Source of the DNA: Symsagittifera roscoffensis
Taxonomy: Eukaryota; Xenacoelomorpha; Acoela; Convolutidae
Reading direction: 5' to 3'
DNA length: 62,000 bases
NCBI RefSeq assembly: GCF_963678635.1
Contig: NC_087070.1
Coordinates: forward strand, 30,034,390-30,096,389
Shown here: piece after piece, positions 47,671 to 58,631 of the stretch
How positions within the stretch are numbered: position 1 is the first letter of the stretch
How the letters are laid out: each line of letters starts with the position of its first letter
Translations under genes and position numbers: made by a program
The notes under the pieces: model-generated
Databases searched by the model: none
What the model was told of the DNA's origin: nothing
What the model saw: only the letters and a program-made list of their open reading frames with translations

Positions 47671-47990
47671 TTAACATTTTAAGTTAATTTTCAGTGTTAA
47701 CTCCCTTCTCCTAAACTCATCGCGCGTGTTCAAGCCCGGTTTCCCTTTCCTGATATGTATTGCCTCTAGTGTTAGCAACTTTGTTAGGTTGTTTGACCTA
47801 TCTATAATTTCCCAACTAAGATCTGCGCTATTTCCCTCAAGTTGGCATTGCTGAAGGTGGAGGCCTACCAGTGAGTCTGCTTTCTTATGTTCCTCATTTC
47901 TAGTGGTCAAATGTCGAACAGTTTGTCCGACTTAGTTGGAAGTGCTGTAACATTCGCCCGGAAGATACATATCGACGGATAACAAAACTA
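47671..47990 (-). pseudogene. Penelope-like element fragment, GIY-YIG endonuclease end
   Basis: The minus strand reads VGQTVRHLTTRNEEHKKADS, then VGLHLQQC, and later LLTLEAIHIRKGKPGLNTRD with EFRRRELTL and a stop. That is the C-terminal GIY-YIG nuclease domain of Penelope-like retroelements. The codon before V-G-Q-T, normally the Tyr of the second motif, is TAA, so the domain is dead. No reverse transcriptase part is present. It lies 290 bp upstream of the Nup133 start, on the same strand. Confidence 0.6.
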
Positions 47991-48359
47991 AGTCTTAAGA
48001 CGACTGGCCAGCGTCTAAACAGAGCTTTGCATGTTTTTCACCGTCTCTACCAAGCCAGTACTTTTCGGTGGTCTTTCTTACATCGGGTCGACAAAAACGT
48101 TACTGTTCTCCGGCTTCGACCAGAACGCTCAAATTAACTGAATTACATGCAAAAATAGTGAGCTCATGGCTGGGTCTCAGTATCCCCAGACCACGAGGTC
48201 ACTCCTAAAAACAGGGCTACTACTTATCATATTACTATTGTTTTTGTTCAGTAGATAAAAATCATCATCTCCATCGAAGATGGATCAACCCTTCCCCCTC
48301 TACTTCTAGCTCCTCATTCTTGTCAAAACGAATTAAGATCTTAATTAAATTCAAGTCAG

Positions 48360-49278
48360 GACATGACGGATGCTAAAATTCAATATAAGTTCATAAAAGT
48401 CCACGTCCCGAGACCCTTCCGGATTCCTGAATCCGGTGAATCAAGCTTCTTAATATCCAGTTCACAATAACTCGGAAGGCTGGGTTTTACCCTTCACCGT
48501 TGCTCGCAACGGCCTTGCAACTATTGTAACAGCACAATAGTTGCAACTCGGAACGTCCTCTGCTGTTCGGTAGTTCGTTGTTGTTTTTTAGTCTCGATTT
48601 CGTACTGTTCGTAATCGCAGATAAAAATTGTTCTGTTTCTTTCTGCTATTTTAGCTAAAATGGCCGTCTCTGACGTTTCTCAGAAATATGACGTCATAAT
48701 TCGAATTTTTAAAAATTAGAATTCCAGAATCTTCTAGCCTTCACCGTTTGGCTAATCGTTCAAATAACGTCCTTATCCGTTCTAAATCGCCAATTCGGAA
48801 GGCTTGCTGCTAAAATACCGAATTCTGCAGAGACTGCATTTTGGCCATTCTGGTCGAATGTCACATACTCCCCGGACAGTCCGGTCAATGTCCTCATTGA
48901 ATCGCGCAATGTTCTAACTGGTTACAGTGTCATCGAACAGAATTTACAAAATGCACGAAATTACTTTTACCTACGTCACATCGACTCACTGCAGAATATA
49001 AATGGCATCATACTACATCACTATAGCCTTCAAATTCTTTCATTAATCTGCACATTGAGGATATGACTTAAGATAAAACATATTTTCTGACTTCCAGTGT
49101 CAATATCCCGATTGAAACTTTTTCTCCTAGATTTAAAAGGTGTTGGCTTGCAGGACAGTCCTGCCAACCAACAAGCTAAAATTATCCTACTATGCTCCTT
49201 CCCTTCGGAAATCTTGCTTGTTTATTGTCCTGAATATTAAAACTAAGAAACTTTGTGGTTAGAAAGAACAATGCAACA
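48360..49278 (-). repeat. Putative 3' LTR of the large retroelement (ends uncertain)
   Basis: On the minus strand a purine tract (GAGGAGGGAGGT, 49279-49290) is followed by TGTTGCATTGTTC at 49278, as expected for a polypurine tract and LTR start. Downstream there are a TATA-like TTTATATTC (near 49000), TGACGTCA (near 48693) and a 13-bp hairpin (48515-48546). The 5' LTR is outside the window, so the far end cannot be fixed and the whole assignment is tentative. Confidence 0.3.
48515..48546. other. Perfect hairpin, 13-bp stem
   Basis: TTGCAACTATTGT, loop AACAGC, ACAATAGTTGCAA. Other short palindromes nearby are CCGGATTCCTGAATCCGG (near 48420), CCGGACAGTCCGG (near 48872) and CAGGACAGTCCTG (near 49150). 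They lie in the putative LTR. Confidence 0.6.
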
Positions 49279-49685
49279 ACCTCCCTCCTCAAGAAGTTAC
49301 TCCAGTTTTTCATGTCACCACAAAGTGATCAGTCTTCCTAAGTGATTAAAAACAATCATGCAGGCTGGAATATTTAAATATACTCTTCCCTCAAGCCTTT
49401 CTAAATAAATAATAAGTGAGTGTCTCTAAAGCCACTTCAACTAAAACCAAAATGCAAATTTATAAATGCAACAATTTCCAAACTCAACTTAAATGTTTCA
49501 GTTTTCAATTACAACTTGGTTGCTTGGTTTCTCACTTGAGTTTTTCACACACATAAAACAATTTTGAGTTTTAACTTTTCTTCATTATCCCTTTGTTCTC
49601 TTCTTTTTTCGTCGTTTAGAAGTTCTAAAACTTCTAAATTCTTCTAATTTTCTTTCTTGTTGCCTCTTGTTTTCTCGACCATTCA

Positions 49686-52600
49686 TCAATGCTCCATTTC
49701 CTCCTCCTGTGACGCTGACTCTGCACTCTCGGTCTCCGTGTCTTGTAGCACGTCATTGACTATCCTGACGCTGTTGGAAGCCGTCCTCCAACACTTCTGC
49801 TCTTCCACCCTCTGTTTACAGCAAGGTAGGGGATCCACGTTTGATTCTCTGTTTCTACAGAAGCTGTTGTGGAGACACAACGCCACGTTTCTTTCCAAAT
49901 CTTCTTTCAGCATCTCTGCCCTCTCACTTCCACTACGCTCGCTCGTCCTGGAAATTCTTTTCACAGCGGTGGTCACTGCATTCCGATGGGTCACGAAAGC
50001 TCGCTTGAAAGCTCCTGCCCCAATGTCCAGCTGATATTCACTGTACACTCTGCCATGTTTCGACATATGCTTTTTCGCATACTCGTACAACCATGCAGTC
50101 ATGTTAGCTCTGAACCATGGCATCAATCGTTTTCTTGCCCATATCTTCTTCACTTCCATCGGAATGTTCAGAACTTTGCACATTGTCTCAAAAAGATCTA
50201 AATCTTTTAGACAATCTAATTTCTGCAATTGTTCTCTCGTCGGTGCCTCCTGTCTATTATTTTCTCTCACATGAGCTTCCAGCCATCGTATCGCCATCAT
50301 AACTCCCACTATCACTATTGTTATGGGCTGTGATGAATCTGGTAAACCCATGGAGAGCAGCTCTCCAGAGTCCCAGATCAACACCAGATTACTACGCTTG
50401 GGATACCACCAGGTCTGCAGCAAGCAGTGGCAAGGAAACTCGTCATGTGTCAACATGATGCTCCTCCAATTCCGTTTTCCCGAAGCTTCCAGCAATGGCT
50501 CCACTTCCATCATCACTCGGTGGATCTCATCATTCTCATCTACTGCATTGTAATCTGTGACAGTTGATCCTCTCTGTTTCTGTTTTTCAAAGTCACTGAA
50601 GTTCCCGCTCACATATCCCATGAACTTCTTTCCTAGTATTGACTCCAACTCCTCTTTGGTTCTTTCTGGAACTGCTGAGAAAATCTTACACAGTAACTCG
50701 TAAGACTTTTCAGACATTCTTGCCAATCTCACGCACTTCGGCACTGAAAAGGCTTGATCCACAATCGTTCTTGTACTCTTCACATCCACAGCTACGAAAT
50801 CTACAGGATACTTGCTCTTGCACATTGGAGCCAACATTGAACCCACCAAATATCGTGCTCCTGATGGTCTACAATAAGTTTCGCTGTGTCTGATGTTCAT
50901 CTCCGTTTCGATTGCTTCCCTCCATTTTCCTATATACTTCTGCTCAGTCTGCAGAACTCCTGGGAATACTTCTACGCTGATGGCTGTGACCATCTCATGT
51001 TTCTGTTCTAGATTCAATAGTGACTCTAAAGAACCAAACATGCTGTAGAATCCTAGTGCTGTCACTAGATTCACATCGGTTCCTCCATGGCAATCTGCTA
51101 TCAGTTCCGTTTCCGTTCTTGCTTTCATCACTACATTTCCAAACAATACCGTCAACTGCTTGTGTTGTTTCTCCAGGGTTTTCACACAGTCTAGACTTCC
51201 ACAAACGTGACCCTCTAGTCCACAGACTTCCGCCAGACAGCTACCAGGTTTGACCCAGTCTTCTGGTCCCCAGCCAGGCAACTCCACTCTATCTTCTCCG
51301 TTGCTCTTAGAGGCTGTTGTCATCACATTATATATGATGTTGAGGTCACGCAGGTTACAGTCCACATTCAGTTCCCTCTGTATGTCCTGTGTCGCCCGTA
51401 ATATTGAGTCAGCGTTGGGACTAGGACACCACGATGGCTTCATCAATTCCCACACTGCCATCAAGCTCGTTCTCAGTAATTCATCTGAGAATCCCAACCC
51501 AAATTCCACTCTCTTGTCGGATTTTGGTACTGAAGGTGCAGTCACCTCTTCTTCCAAGACCAATCCCAATTTGGCCTGTGGATTGTTAACGCTCTTAGTC
51601 GTCACAATTCTGGACGTCCAGAATCTTAGTAACACCGCCTGCTCATAATCAAAGAAGCAATCACGTATGTCTTCACTCAGGAAAGGATTGTATGCCATCC
51701 CTATAATCCCGGATACATAGCTATATGACTTCTTCTTGATCGGTCCACAGTATTCACTGGATTTCGGCAATGCTCCCATAGATTCTTTAGTGAGCCTCAA
51801 CTCCTTGTTTGAGAATCTCCTGATCTCGTCTATCTTTTTCATGGGTTCCAATTCTTCAGGTTCTTTCATGTTCACCCTCATCGGTTTACTTTGCTGCATA
51901 TCCAGCATTGCTAGCAAGAACATGGCTTTCGTTCGCTCATCGCCTTCCTTCAACATTTTAACACAAGTGCTTAATGCAGGTACTGAAATCTGCTCTATCA
52001 GGAATCGAATGAAACAGAGAGCGTCTCTCCGCTTTGCACACGCTACTGCTGCTCCCTCCTGGACTATCAGATCCCTCAGATTCGTCATAAGGAAAACTTT
52101 TTCCTCTTTTGATCTCTTCCTTTCTTCTGAATCATATTCTTCGCGAGTCAGTCCCATCATGCACCAGGCGAGCCTGAGTTGTAATTCCGTCCTTACGTAA
52201 GGTACTGCCACGAGAGCATGTATTCTTGGCGTAGTCCTCATTTCCTCTTCGAAATACCTCAATACTACTGCTTTCCATGGAAGGCTCACCAACTGCTCGA
52301 TCGTCTCCGCCTGTATGTCAGACGACGCCAAAGTTCCGTACGCCTTCTGCTTGAGGGTGGTGCCTTGCAACATTGTTTCCAGATAACCCTCCATGGCTTT
52401 TTCCTCTTCCAGGGCCATTACATGCCCTCTAGCCGAGTTTCGGTATTCCAACATCTCCATGTATCCACCGGTGGGTTCATCTATCGACACTGTCTCAGAC
52501 ACTGTCAGTCTGTTGTATTCCACTGGTGTTAGTTGTCCTGCAACACTTCCCTTTCCATGATTCATGGGAGATGGCTTGAAGTCCCTCATTTTACTCTCTC

Positions 52601-55600
52601 CACATTGACTGAGTATTTCCATTTCTAAAGTCGCTCCAGTCAGAGTGCGGTCACTCCTTTTGGATTTATAACCAGTTGACTTTAACCCCGCCATGAGAAT
52701 GGGTGGCACCATCGCTATATCAGTTAATATTCTATCTGTGCCAGACAATTGGTAATCACCTTGCCCCAAATCCATGACTTCCTCAACTCGTTTTCTTTTC
52801 GCTGAGTTACCAGCTTTCATCGATATTTCCGAATCCACTTTCGTCTTTCCAATCCTCTTCGGCATCACTCTGCTGCCTAACTTCATTTTCATCTCATTGA
52901 TTTTATCAATCACCATTTTCGATCGCATCGTTCCTCTCCTGGTCCTTGACAGGTACACCACCTCTCCTTCATTGTTCTGCGGTGTTATCTTGATGGGAGA
53001 ATTCGCTTCACTCTCATCAGTGGCTGAGTCGATCAATAACTCACTCAGTCTCCCTTCACACTCATCAAGCTTGTCAAGTACTTCTCTCATCAAGGGTTGA
53101 TTGAGACCTGTTTTGAGAATGGACTGGGTCCCATAGCTCTGAATCACAGTCCAGACTTCTTCCATGAACGCCACTCTGTCCAGCTTACATCCCGTCCTAC
53201 TCTCGTGGTCTCGGTGATGTACTTCCCATTCTTCTTCGGGTAGCGTTCCCAAGAAAGGTACTCTGGCTGAGGCCTCTATTCTTCTCCTCCGAGGTGATTC
53301 CATGAGGATTCTCTGATCGTTATTTCTTGTATTGCCAGGAGAGCTGCTCTCCGGCAAATTCCGTTTCATTTCCTCAAAGGCTGACGGAGGTTCCAGTGTC
53401 GAGATGCCTTCATCCGCTGGCTCAGTCGTTTCCAACGTGTCTGCATTATTCTCAAGATCACTGAAGATATTGAAATCCAGGCTGGATGTTCCTCCTGTCG
53501 ATGCCCTGTCGTCTTCCCCACCAGCTTGATCTTGTTGCATGGGTTCTTCCGTCTGACGGTTTCCACCCTGTCCGTCATCTCCTTCTGACTTGTCCCCATT
53601 CGAGTTCGATGGTCCTTGTTTGTCATCATCAGCTTCTTCCTGGAATCTCGGTATGAGCAATGTACCGGCTGATTTATCTTCCTCCTCTCCATGGACCACT
53701 TTAGTTTCTTCGCAGCCGAAGGGTGCTAGGAAAATTCTCGTCTGCAATATTCCCGCAACTTTCATCTCTTTTCTCACACTAGTCAGGATTACTGAGGCTT
53801 CAGGCAATTCAGTCCTGCCTCTCATCCTCATTGGAGCTGAGCCTAGTCGTCTCCATTCCTCATCAAATCCTTCAGGCTTGGGAGTAGCGGCGTTGCTTAT
53901 TCGCCTTCTCGTCGCTTGATCCGTGTACGCAAATCGTGTGTACTGTAACACGGCTACATTTCTCCCCACGAAGTATGGATCCATCGTCGCCGAGAAATTC
54001 CCTACTCTCCTTTCATTGGTTTCGAATGCTCTCAACCTAGGAGTTTGTACTACGGAGGCTGCTCCGAGCAACATCCTTCTTATCAGAGGGAATTCAGGGA
54101 TTGCTTCGGGTAGCTTCTTGTAATCGCCCCAGTCCTTCGTCTCTTCTCTCACCTTGTGATACGCTGCTGTGAGACGAGGCACTCTGGTCATTTCACCATT
54201 CGTTTTGTCATAGGGCCTCAGATTCCAAAGCTTTGGAAACACCTCGATGTGCCCTCTTTCTACTTCTCCCATGCGGTCACAGAAGTGATCGTCAAAATTG
54301 ATGACTGTCATCTCTGGCTCCGATATTTTCGCAAATAACAGATCTTCACTCATGAGCTTTCGCAATGCGTGCTGCTCACACCAGTTCAGTGTACTACCGT
54401 CCACTGCCGATATGAGGTTCAGGTGCAACACCGACCTCCTATATGCTTCCACTTTAACGTCAGGGAACGCAAAGGTGACTGCTGGTCCATAGATCACTGT
54501 CACGAACTCCGTGACTCCTCTGATCAGCGCCAAGGGATCGATTCTCATAGCTAAGCTCAAATCTGTTAACAGCGGCATGCCTCCAACATGTCGTCTAACA
54601 TCTTCCTCTCTTTCAATTGTCTCGTCTTCTCCGGTTCCAAAGCGATTTTGCTGCAAGAGATACTGGATAAGAGTGTGTCTCAGGTCTCTTATTTTGTTCC
54701 ACGAGTCTGTGGATTTCTTCATATCCAGATTCCTCACTCTCTCTTTCATCTGCTCTGGACAACGTGCCAGTTTCATCAGCCCTCCCAAGTTTCCGTGGGT
54801 TATTGCGATCAATGTCAAAAGTCCATCTAGTCGCAGGTTCTGTATTCCATCCGTAAGCAGTATCACCGGTCCTTTCACGAAATTCTCCGCTCCAAATGTC
54901 ACAAACAGGGCTATTAATTCCACTATCGATACTTTCACTACCGCTTGGAGGAATTCCTTTATCAAGTAGTGCGAGACTTTCGGGTAGACTTTTGCCAAGA
55001 AGGACGCGGTCCATCCGGCTCCCAACCCTTCTAGCATGCTGTCTGTCCTTTCAAATCCCTCCTGTCCTTTCACTTCCTGGGTCCAGAAGGTTTCCAGAGT
55101 AATCTGACACATTCTGTTCACGAACTCAGCTGTCTTTTCTCCGGCATTTTCCGCCAGGTTCACCTCCTTCAACAAGTAGGCGTACATCTTAGTGATCATT
55201 ACTGGGCCTTGCTGAAAAGCATCTGCACCCAATGCCGCTACTCTCGGATTCAGGTGTAGCCACTGGTTTGCTTCCGGCTTGGTTCTCAGCACCATCGCTT
55301 CCAGATGAGCTCTCGTCTCCAGTGAATTCTTTCTTCTCGTGTCTTCACTCGCCACTTCCATTGCTCGGAACCACAAGTCGTTGGACATTGCCGTAATCAC
55401 TCGATGGTCGTCATCTATTCCTGGTTTCAGTTTGAGTTGCCGACTGAAGTTGGACAGTTCCAACCCCAGCACTTCGTCCAACACCAACATGTGTAGCGCG
55501 TGGTCCTTGAACCCTCTCATCGCGTTTGAGATATCTGACCATACTGCAGGCAGTTCAGCCTTAAGTGGCCTCAGGTTCTCCATTTCTATCATGCGATTCG

Positions 55601-58600
55601 GGGCTGATATGATCACATCATATTTTCCCTCCGAAAGTAAGGCTACCATTGCATACACAAATTTCAGTCCATCCGGGAGATATGCATATCCCGGAGACAA
55701 CGCAAATACTACTCTCAACGTCACTTTGTTGAATGTTCCCTCCTTTGTCGCGTCTACCACTTCACCCATTGACTCCAGGATGTCTTTTATCGCGGGCCAT
55801 ACTGCGTTTTCTGCTGTTGCAGGATCTCTGAGCCTGCTCAGAAAACCTCTACTGTGTAGATGGTCATTGATGCCAGCAAACACAATCGTTATCGGGTTCA
55901 TTTCTGTCTGCCTTTGTACCCCTATAGCCAATGACACTGATTGCAATAGGTCTAGGTCAACTGCGGCCAGCATTATGACGTCCGGCCAAAACAAAGACTT
56001 AGAGGTGTACACGAACTCTGAATTCGCTACTACCATGATCTTGGCCTTTCTCATTTCTGCTTTGTCGTAGGCGGCGAAGATGCTCTCATCTTTCTTTATT
56101 GCTGTCAATCCGCCATATCTCTGGGCATCACCATCTTGGTTCACTTGTTTTGGGTATACTCTCTCCTTCACATGACTAGGTGGTGTCGTCAGTTGCTTGA
56201 ATATCTTCACGTGTTGTCCAATTGGCGCTCTCGCCGTCAGGAATCTTCCTGGCCTTTCCTCACAATTCCTCTCCTCATGGTTCAATCTGACATCCTGCAA
56301 CGGTCTTGCATTCACAGGTCCCATTGTGTTATTGGAGGGCAGTCCTTCCAAGTCAGCAAATCTTAAGGCTGTCGTGGAGCTGAAATTTATGCTAGCGGCT
56401 GTCAACCAGTCTACGCCGGTTATTGAGTATAATCTGCTGACGGATAGCGTCGCTCCATTTAGCATCCTCCTTGCATCTTCGATGAAGCTTACTTTCTGCA
56501 GGTCCAGCTTCATCAGTTCTTCTTTGTATATGTGCCAGGGAGACGGCATGGGTCTAGACCATAACAATGAGCCTCTGTTCGGTCTCTCTTCTCGACTGCT
56601 ACTCGTTGTCTCCGATCTAGTGTCTGATCTGGACGTGCCTGCTACTCCTTCGTTTGGTTGGTTGACGGGTCCTATCCTTCTCCTAGGATGAATTGTCCTC
56701 CTCGTCGGTGCTTCTCCCAACCGATCCTGCACGTCAGTTCTTCGACCTGATTCGCTGGAGCTTTGTTGCCGGTAATTTATTGCGGCTGGGACTGTACCCA
56801 AACGCGTTTCCAGGTTAGGAGGCACAAAGGTAGTGATCACCGTATCATTCACCGTTCCCTCTTCCTTCAGTACTCCTGTGTCAGAGAGTTCTGCTTCTAA
56901 CTCGTCCAACCGTTCTTGGAAGACTCGATTCAACCAAGCTTGTCCCTCGATTGTGTCAAAGTGGATGCCATCCGAAGTCAGTCTGGCTTGCTCCATGGCT
57001 CTCAACTCGTGTTCAATGTCCATAAGGATCATTCTTCCGGCATTTCGATTTGCTAGGTTTCTTAAGATGTTGTTCCATCTCATGACTCCCTCGTTGTGCC
57101 TTCTTCCTGATGCTGTCAGGTTTCTTGCGTTCATTGGCACCGTGCAAACGGTCAGTACCGCGCAACTGAACTTCTGCCAGAGAGTGGTGAACAAACACAC
57201 CATCATTGATTCCCACTGTGCTTCCTGCTCGTCTGATCCTTTGGAGATATCATTCGTCCCAACTAATATCATCACACTGGGTATCCTCCCGGGATTCATC
57301 AGCTCCACCATCCGGTATAAATGGGCAATTGTCGCGCCTCCAAAGGCCATCACCGTGGTGACCCATGAGGTCCTCAAATTCGTTAGCACTCGGACTAAGC
57401 TGTCTCCCAATATCAGGTGAGATGTCCCGAGTGGTGGTTGCTGCAGGTTCACAGCCGGGCTCCAGGTAGCTCGATTGAAGCAGGCTCTCGGATCTGTCTC
57501 CGGAACTCCCGTGAAATTATACTTTAATTGATTATTCTTCTGCACGTCCATTACACGAGACACTTTCTTCGCTGGCATCTTCCTTACTTTTCTCTCTGTG
57601 ATCTTCGAACTCCCCCTGAGTGGCGTCACGTCACTTATCCCTTGTCTGATTATTGTCTGGGAGAGTTGTACTCTGCCCGTATCGTCAATCGTTCCATAGG
57701 GTGCAGTCACCCCGGAACCTGGTGCATTCTTATTAGCGACCAATCGTCCAGCGGTCTCTATCAGTTTTCTCACTGTCTGTTCTACGACGGGATCACCCAA
57801 GGTGTCACTAGGATCCGGGATTGTTACTCGGTTCGTCTCTGCTGGAAGCCGTGTCTCCGTTGTTTGACTCATTTCTCGAGGTGTCAAGAGCTCCATCGGG
57901 GACTGCCCACGAGGAATATCCCTTGCAGGTATCACTTTCTCAATGGACGTCGTCAACGCCACCTGCTCCGATCGCTCTTTGTATTCCTGCCTTAAGCGTT
58001 CGATCTCTTGACCCTGCTTTTTGTTGCAGTCTTCAAACAACTTTCTCCACATGTCCCGGTCTTCCTCCATTGCCAGCATGGTCTTCGTCATATCGTCTAA
58101 CTCCTTCTTCGTACTTCTCAACTGATCGTTCATCTCGTCCAGATCTTGTATGGTTTGGTTCGTCTGAACCTTCTGTGTTACTTTCGCCCCTTTTGGTGGC
58201 ACAGCTACTCTCAGTGGTGAACCAGACGAGGTCGCCTCGCTGTTCATCTCCCGATGCATTCTCGTCAGCCCAGGTTTGGGCTTGGAGGGCATTGGCATCT
58301 CACCTGGTTGGTAAGTCCTAGAACTTCCCAACCCAGGCTCATTCGCCAAGTCACTCCCTGAGAGAGCCCCGTTTCTCCACCTCATCACTCTCATGTTCGG
58401 GCGGTCTAGTACTCCTCTCTCTCCATATGCTGCCATCAACAGGACTTCCGTGGGGCGGTCCCCACGGTTGTCGTGCCCCAAGATGTTAATCAGGGCGGTC
58501 AGCAACATGACCACCTCTGGGTCCTCCAGAGCGAAGTCTCGTTCGATCAGCCGACGATAGATCGCATCTACCATCGGTCCTACATATGCCTCTGCCAGGT

Positions 58601-58631
58601 CCATCAATTCATCCAGGTTGAAATTATCCAT
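49686..58631 (-). CDS. Giant third ORF of the retroelement: SGNH hydrolase plus unknown regions (2982 aa)
   Basis: The frame extends to a TTG at 58646; the first ATG is at 58631 (MDNFNLDELMDLAEAYVG). A coiled coil spans about 155-222. Residues 405-575 are an SGNH (GDSL) hydrolase with all blocks: LILGDSLVR (S411), a block II Gly in AFGGATI, GTND at 458-461 and DGIH at 554-557. Such enzymes hydrolyse esters; the substrate here is unknown. Around 870-1090 is a second, divergent SGNH-like domain: GIND at 920-923 and a late D-x-x-H (DDDH) are kept, but the nucleophile block reads VVANSEFVY. A Ser/Asp/Glu-rich linker is at about 1650-1770, a basic AKRKR patch near 1945, and a C-x4-C-x4-H-x-C-x4-C cluster at about 2463-2480. 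The rest is unassigned. No signal peptide or fusion-protein features were seen, so it sits in the env position but does not look like Env. Start, length and lack of stops are certain; the role is not known. Confidence 0.85.
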   Translation of the reverse strand: MDNFNLDELMDLAEAYVGPMVDAIYRRLIERDFALEDPEVVMLLTALINILGHDNRGDRPTEVLLMAAYGERGVLDRPNMRVMRWRNGALSGSDLANEPGLGSSRTYQPGEMPMPSKPKPGLTRMHREMNSEATSSGSPLRVAVPPKGAKVTQKVQTNQTIQDLDEMNDQLRSTKKELDDMTKTMLAMEEDRDMWRKLFEDCNKKQGQEIERLRQEYKERSEQVALTTSIEKVIPARDIPRGQSPMELLTPREMSQTTETRLPAETNRVTIPDPSDTLGDPVVEQTVRKLIETAGRLVANKNAPGSGVTAPYGTIDDTGRVQLSQTIIRQGISDVTPLRGSSKITERKVRKMPAKKVSRVMDVQKNNQLKYNFTGVPETDPRACFNRATWSPAVNLQQPPLGTSHLILGDSLVRVLTNLRTSWVTTVMAFGGATIAHLYRMVELMNPGRIPSVMILVGTNDISKGSDEQEAQWESMMVCLFTTLWQKFSCAVLTVCTVPMNARNLTASGRRHNEGVMRWNNILRNLANRNAGRMILMDIEHELRAMEQARLTSDGIHFDTIEGQAWLNRVFQERLDELEAELSDTGVLKEEGTVNDTVITTFVPPNLETRLGTVPAAINYRQQSSSESGRRTDVQDRLGEAPTRRTIHPRRRIGPVNQPNEGVAGTSRSDTRSETTSSSREERPNRGSLLWSRPMPSPWHIYKEELMKLDLQKVSFIEDARRMLNGATLSVSRLYSITGVDWLTAASINFSSTTALRFADLEGLPSNNTMGPVNARPLQDVRLNHEERNCEERPGRFLTARAPIGQHVKIFKQLTTPPSHVKERVYPKQVNQDGDAQRYGGLTAIKKDESIFAAYDKAEMRKAKIMVVANSEFVYTSKSLFWPDVIMLAAVDLDLLQSVSLAIGVQRQTEMNPITIVFAGINDHLHSRGFLSRLRDPATAENAVWPAIKDILESMGEVVDATKEGTFNKVTLRVVFALSPGYAYLPDGLKFVYAMVALLSEGKYDVIISAPNRMIEMENLRPLKAELPAVWSDISNAMRGFKDHALHMLVLDEVLGLELSNFSRQLKLKPGIDDDHRVITAMSNDLWFRAMEVASEDTRRKNSLETRAHLEAMVLRTKPEANQWLHLNPRVAALGADAFQQGPVMITKMYAYLLKEVNLAENAGEKTAEFVNRMCQITLETFWTQEVKGQEGFERTDSMLEGLGAGWTASFLAKVYPKVSHYLIKEFLQAVVKVSIVELIALFVTFGAENFVKGPVILLTDGIQNLRLDGLLTLIAITHGNLGGLMKLARCPEQMKERVRNLDMKKSTDSWNKIRDLRHTLIQYLLQQNRFGTGEDETIEREEDVRRHVGGMPLLTDLSLAMRIDPLALIRGVTEFVTVIYGPAVTFAFPDVKVEAYRRSVLHLNLISAVDGSTLNWCEQHALRKLMSEDLLFAKISEPEMTVINFDDHFCDRMGEVERGHIEVFPKLWNLRPYDKTNGEMTRVPRLTAAYHKVREETKDWGDYKKLPEAIPEFPLIRRMLLGAASVVQTPRLRAFETNERRVGNFSATMDPYFVGRNVAVLQYTRFAYTDQATRRRISNAATPKPEGFDEEWRRLGSAPMRMRGRTELPEASVILTSVRKEMKVAGILQTRIFLAPFGCEETKVVHGEEEDKSAGTLLIPRFQEEADDDKQGPSNSNGDKSEGDDGQGGNRQTEEPMQQDQAGGEDDRASTGGTSSLDFNIFSDLENNADTLETTEPADEGISTLEPPSAFEEMKRNLPESSSPGNTRNNDQRILMESPRRRRIEASARVPFLGTLPEEEWEVHHRDHESRTGCKLDRVAFMEEVWTVIQSYGTQSILKTGLNQPLMREVLDKLDECEGRLSELLIDSATDESEANSPIKITPQNNEGEVVYLSRTRRGTMRSKMVIDKINEMKMKLGSRVMPKRIGKTKVDSEISMKAGNSAKRKRVEEVMDLGQGDYQLSGTDRILTDIAMVPPILMAGLKSTGYKSKRSDRTLTGATLEMEILSQCGESKMRDFKPSPMNHGKGSVAGQLTPVEYNRLTVSETVSIDEPTGGYMEMLEYRNSARGHVMALEEEKAMEGYLETMLQGTTLKQKAYGTLASSDIQAETIEQLVSLPWKAVVLRYFEEEMRTTPRIHALVAVPYVRTELQLRLAWCMMGLTREEYDSEERKRSKEEKVFLMTNLRDLIVQEGAAVACAKRRDALCFIRFLIEQISVPALSTCVKMLKEGDERTKAMFLLAMLDMQQSKPMRVNMKEPEELEPMKKIDEIRRFSNKELRLTKESMGALPKSSEYCGPIKKKSYSYVSGIIGMAYNPFLSEDIRDCFFDYEQAVLLRFWTSRIVTTKSVNNPQAKLGLVLEEEVTAPSVPKSDKRVEFGLGFSDELLRTSLMAVWELMKPSWCPSPNADSILRATQDIQRELNVDCNLRDLNIIYNVMTTASKSNGEDRVELPGWGPEDWVKPGSCLAEVCGLEGHVCGSLDCVKTLEKQHKQLTVLFGNVVMKARTETELIADCHGGTDVNLVTALGFYSMFGSLESLLNLEQKHEMVTAISVEVFPGVLQTEQKYIGKWREAIETEMNIRHSETYCRPSGARYLVGSMLAPMCKSKYPVDFVAVDVKSTRTIVDQAFSVPKCVRLARMSEKSYELLCKIFSAVPERTKEELESILGKKFMGYVSGNFSDFEKQKQRGSTVTDYNAVDENDEIHRVMMEVEPLLEASGKRNWRSIMLTHDEFPCHCLLQTWWYPKRSNLVLIWDSGELLSMGLPDSSQPITIVIVGVMMAIRWLEAHVRENNRQEAPTREQLQKLDCLKDLDLFETMCKVLNIPMEVKKIWARKRLMPWFRANMTAWLYEYAKKHMSKHGRVYSEYQLDIGAGAFKRAFVTHRNAVTTAVKRISRTSERSGSERAEMLKEDLERNVALCLHNSFCRNRESNVDPLPCCKQRVEEQKCWRTASNSVRIVNDVLQDTETESAESASQEEEMEH

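Noticed and set aside
49657-58321. Many open frames on the plus strand opposite the giant ORF (up to 243 codons)
   Set aside because: They mirror the codon pattern of the 2982-codon minus-strand ORF, carry no domain, and several lack an ATG start.
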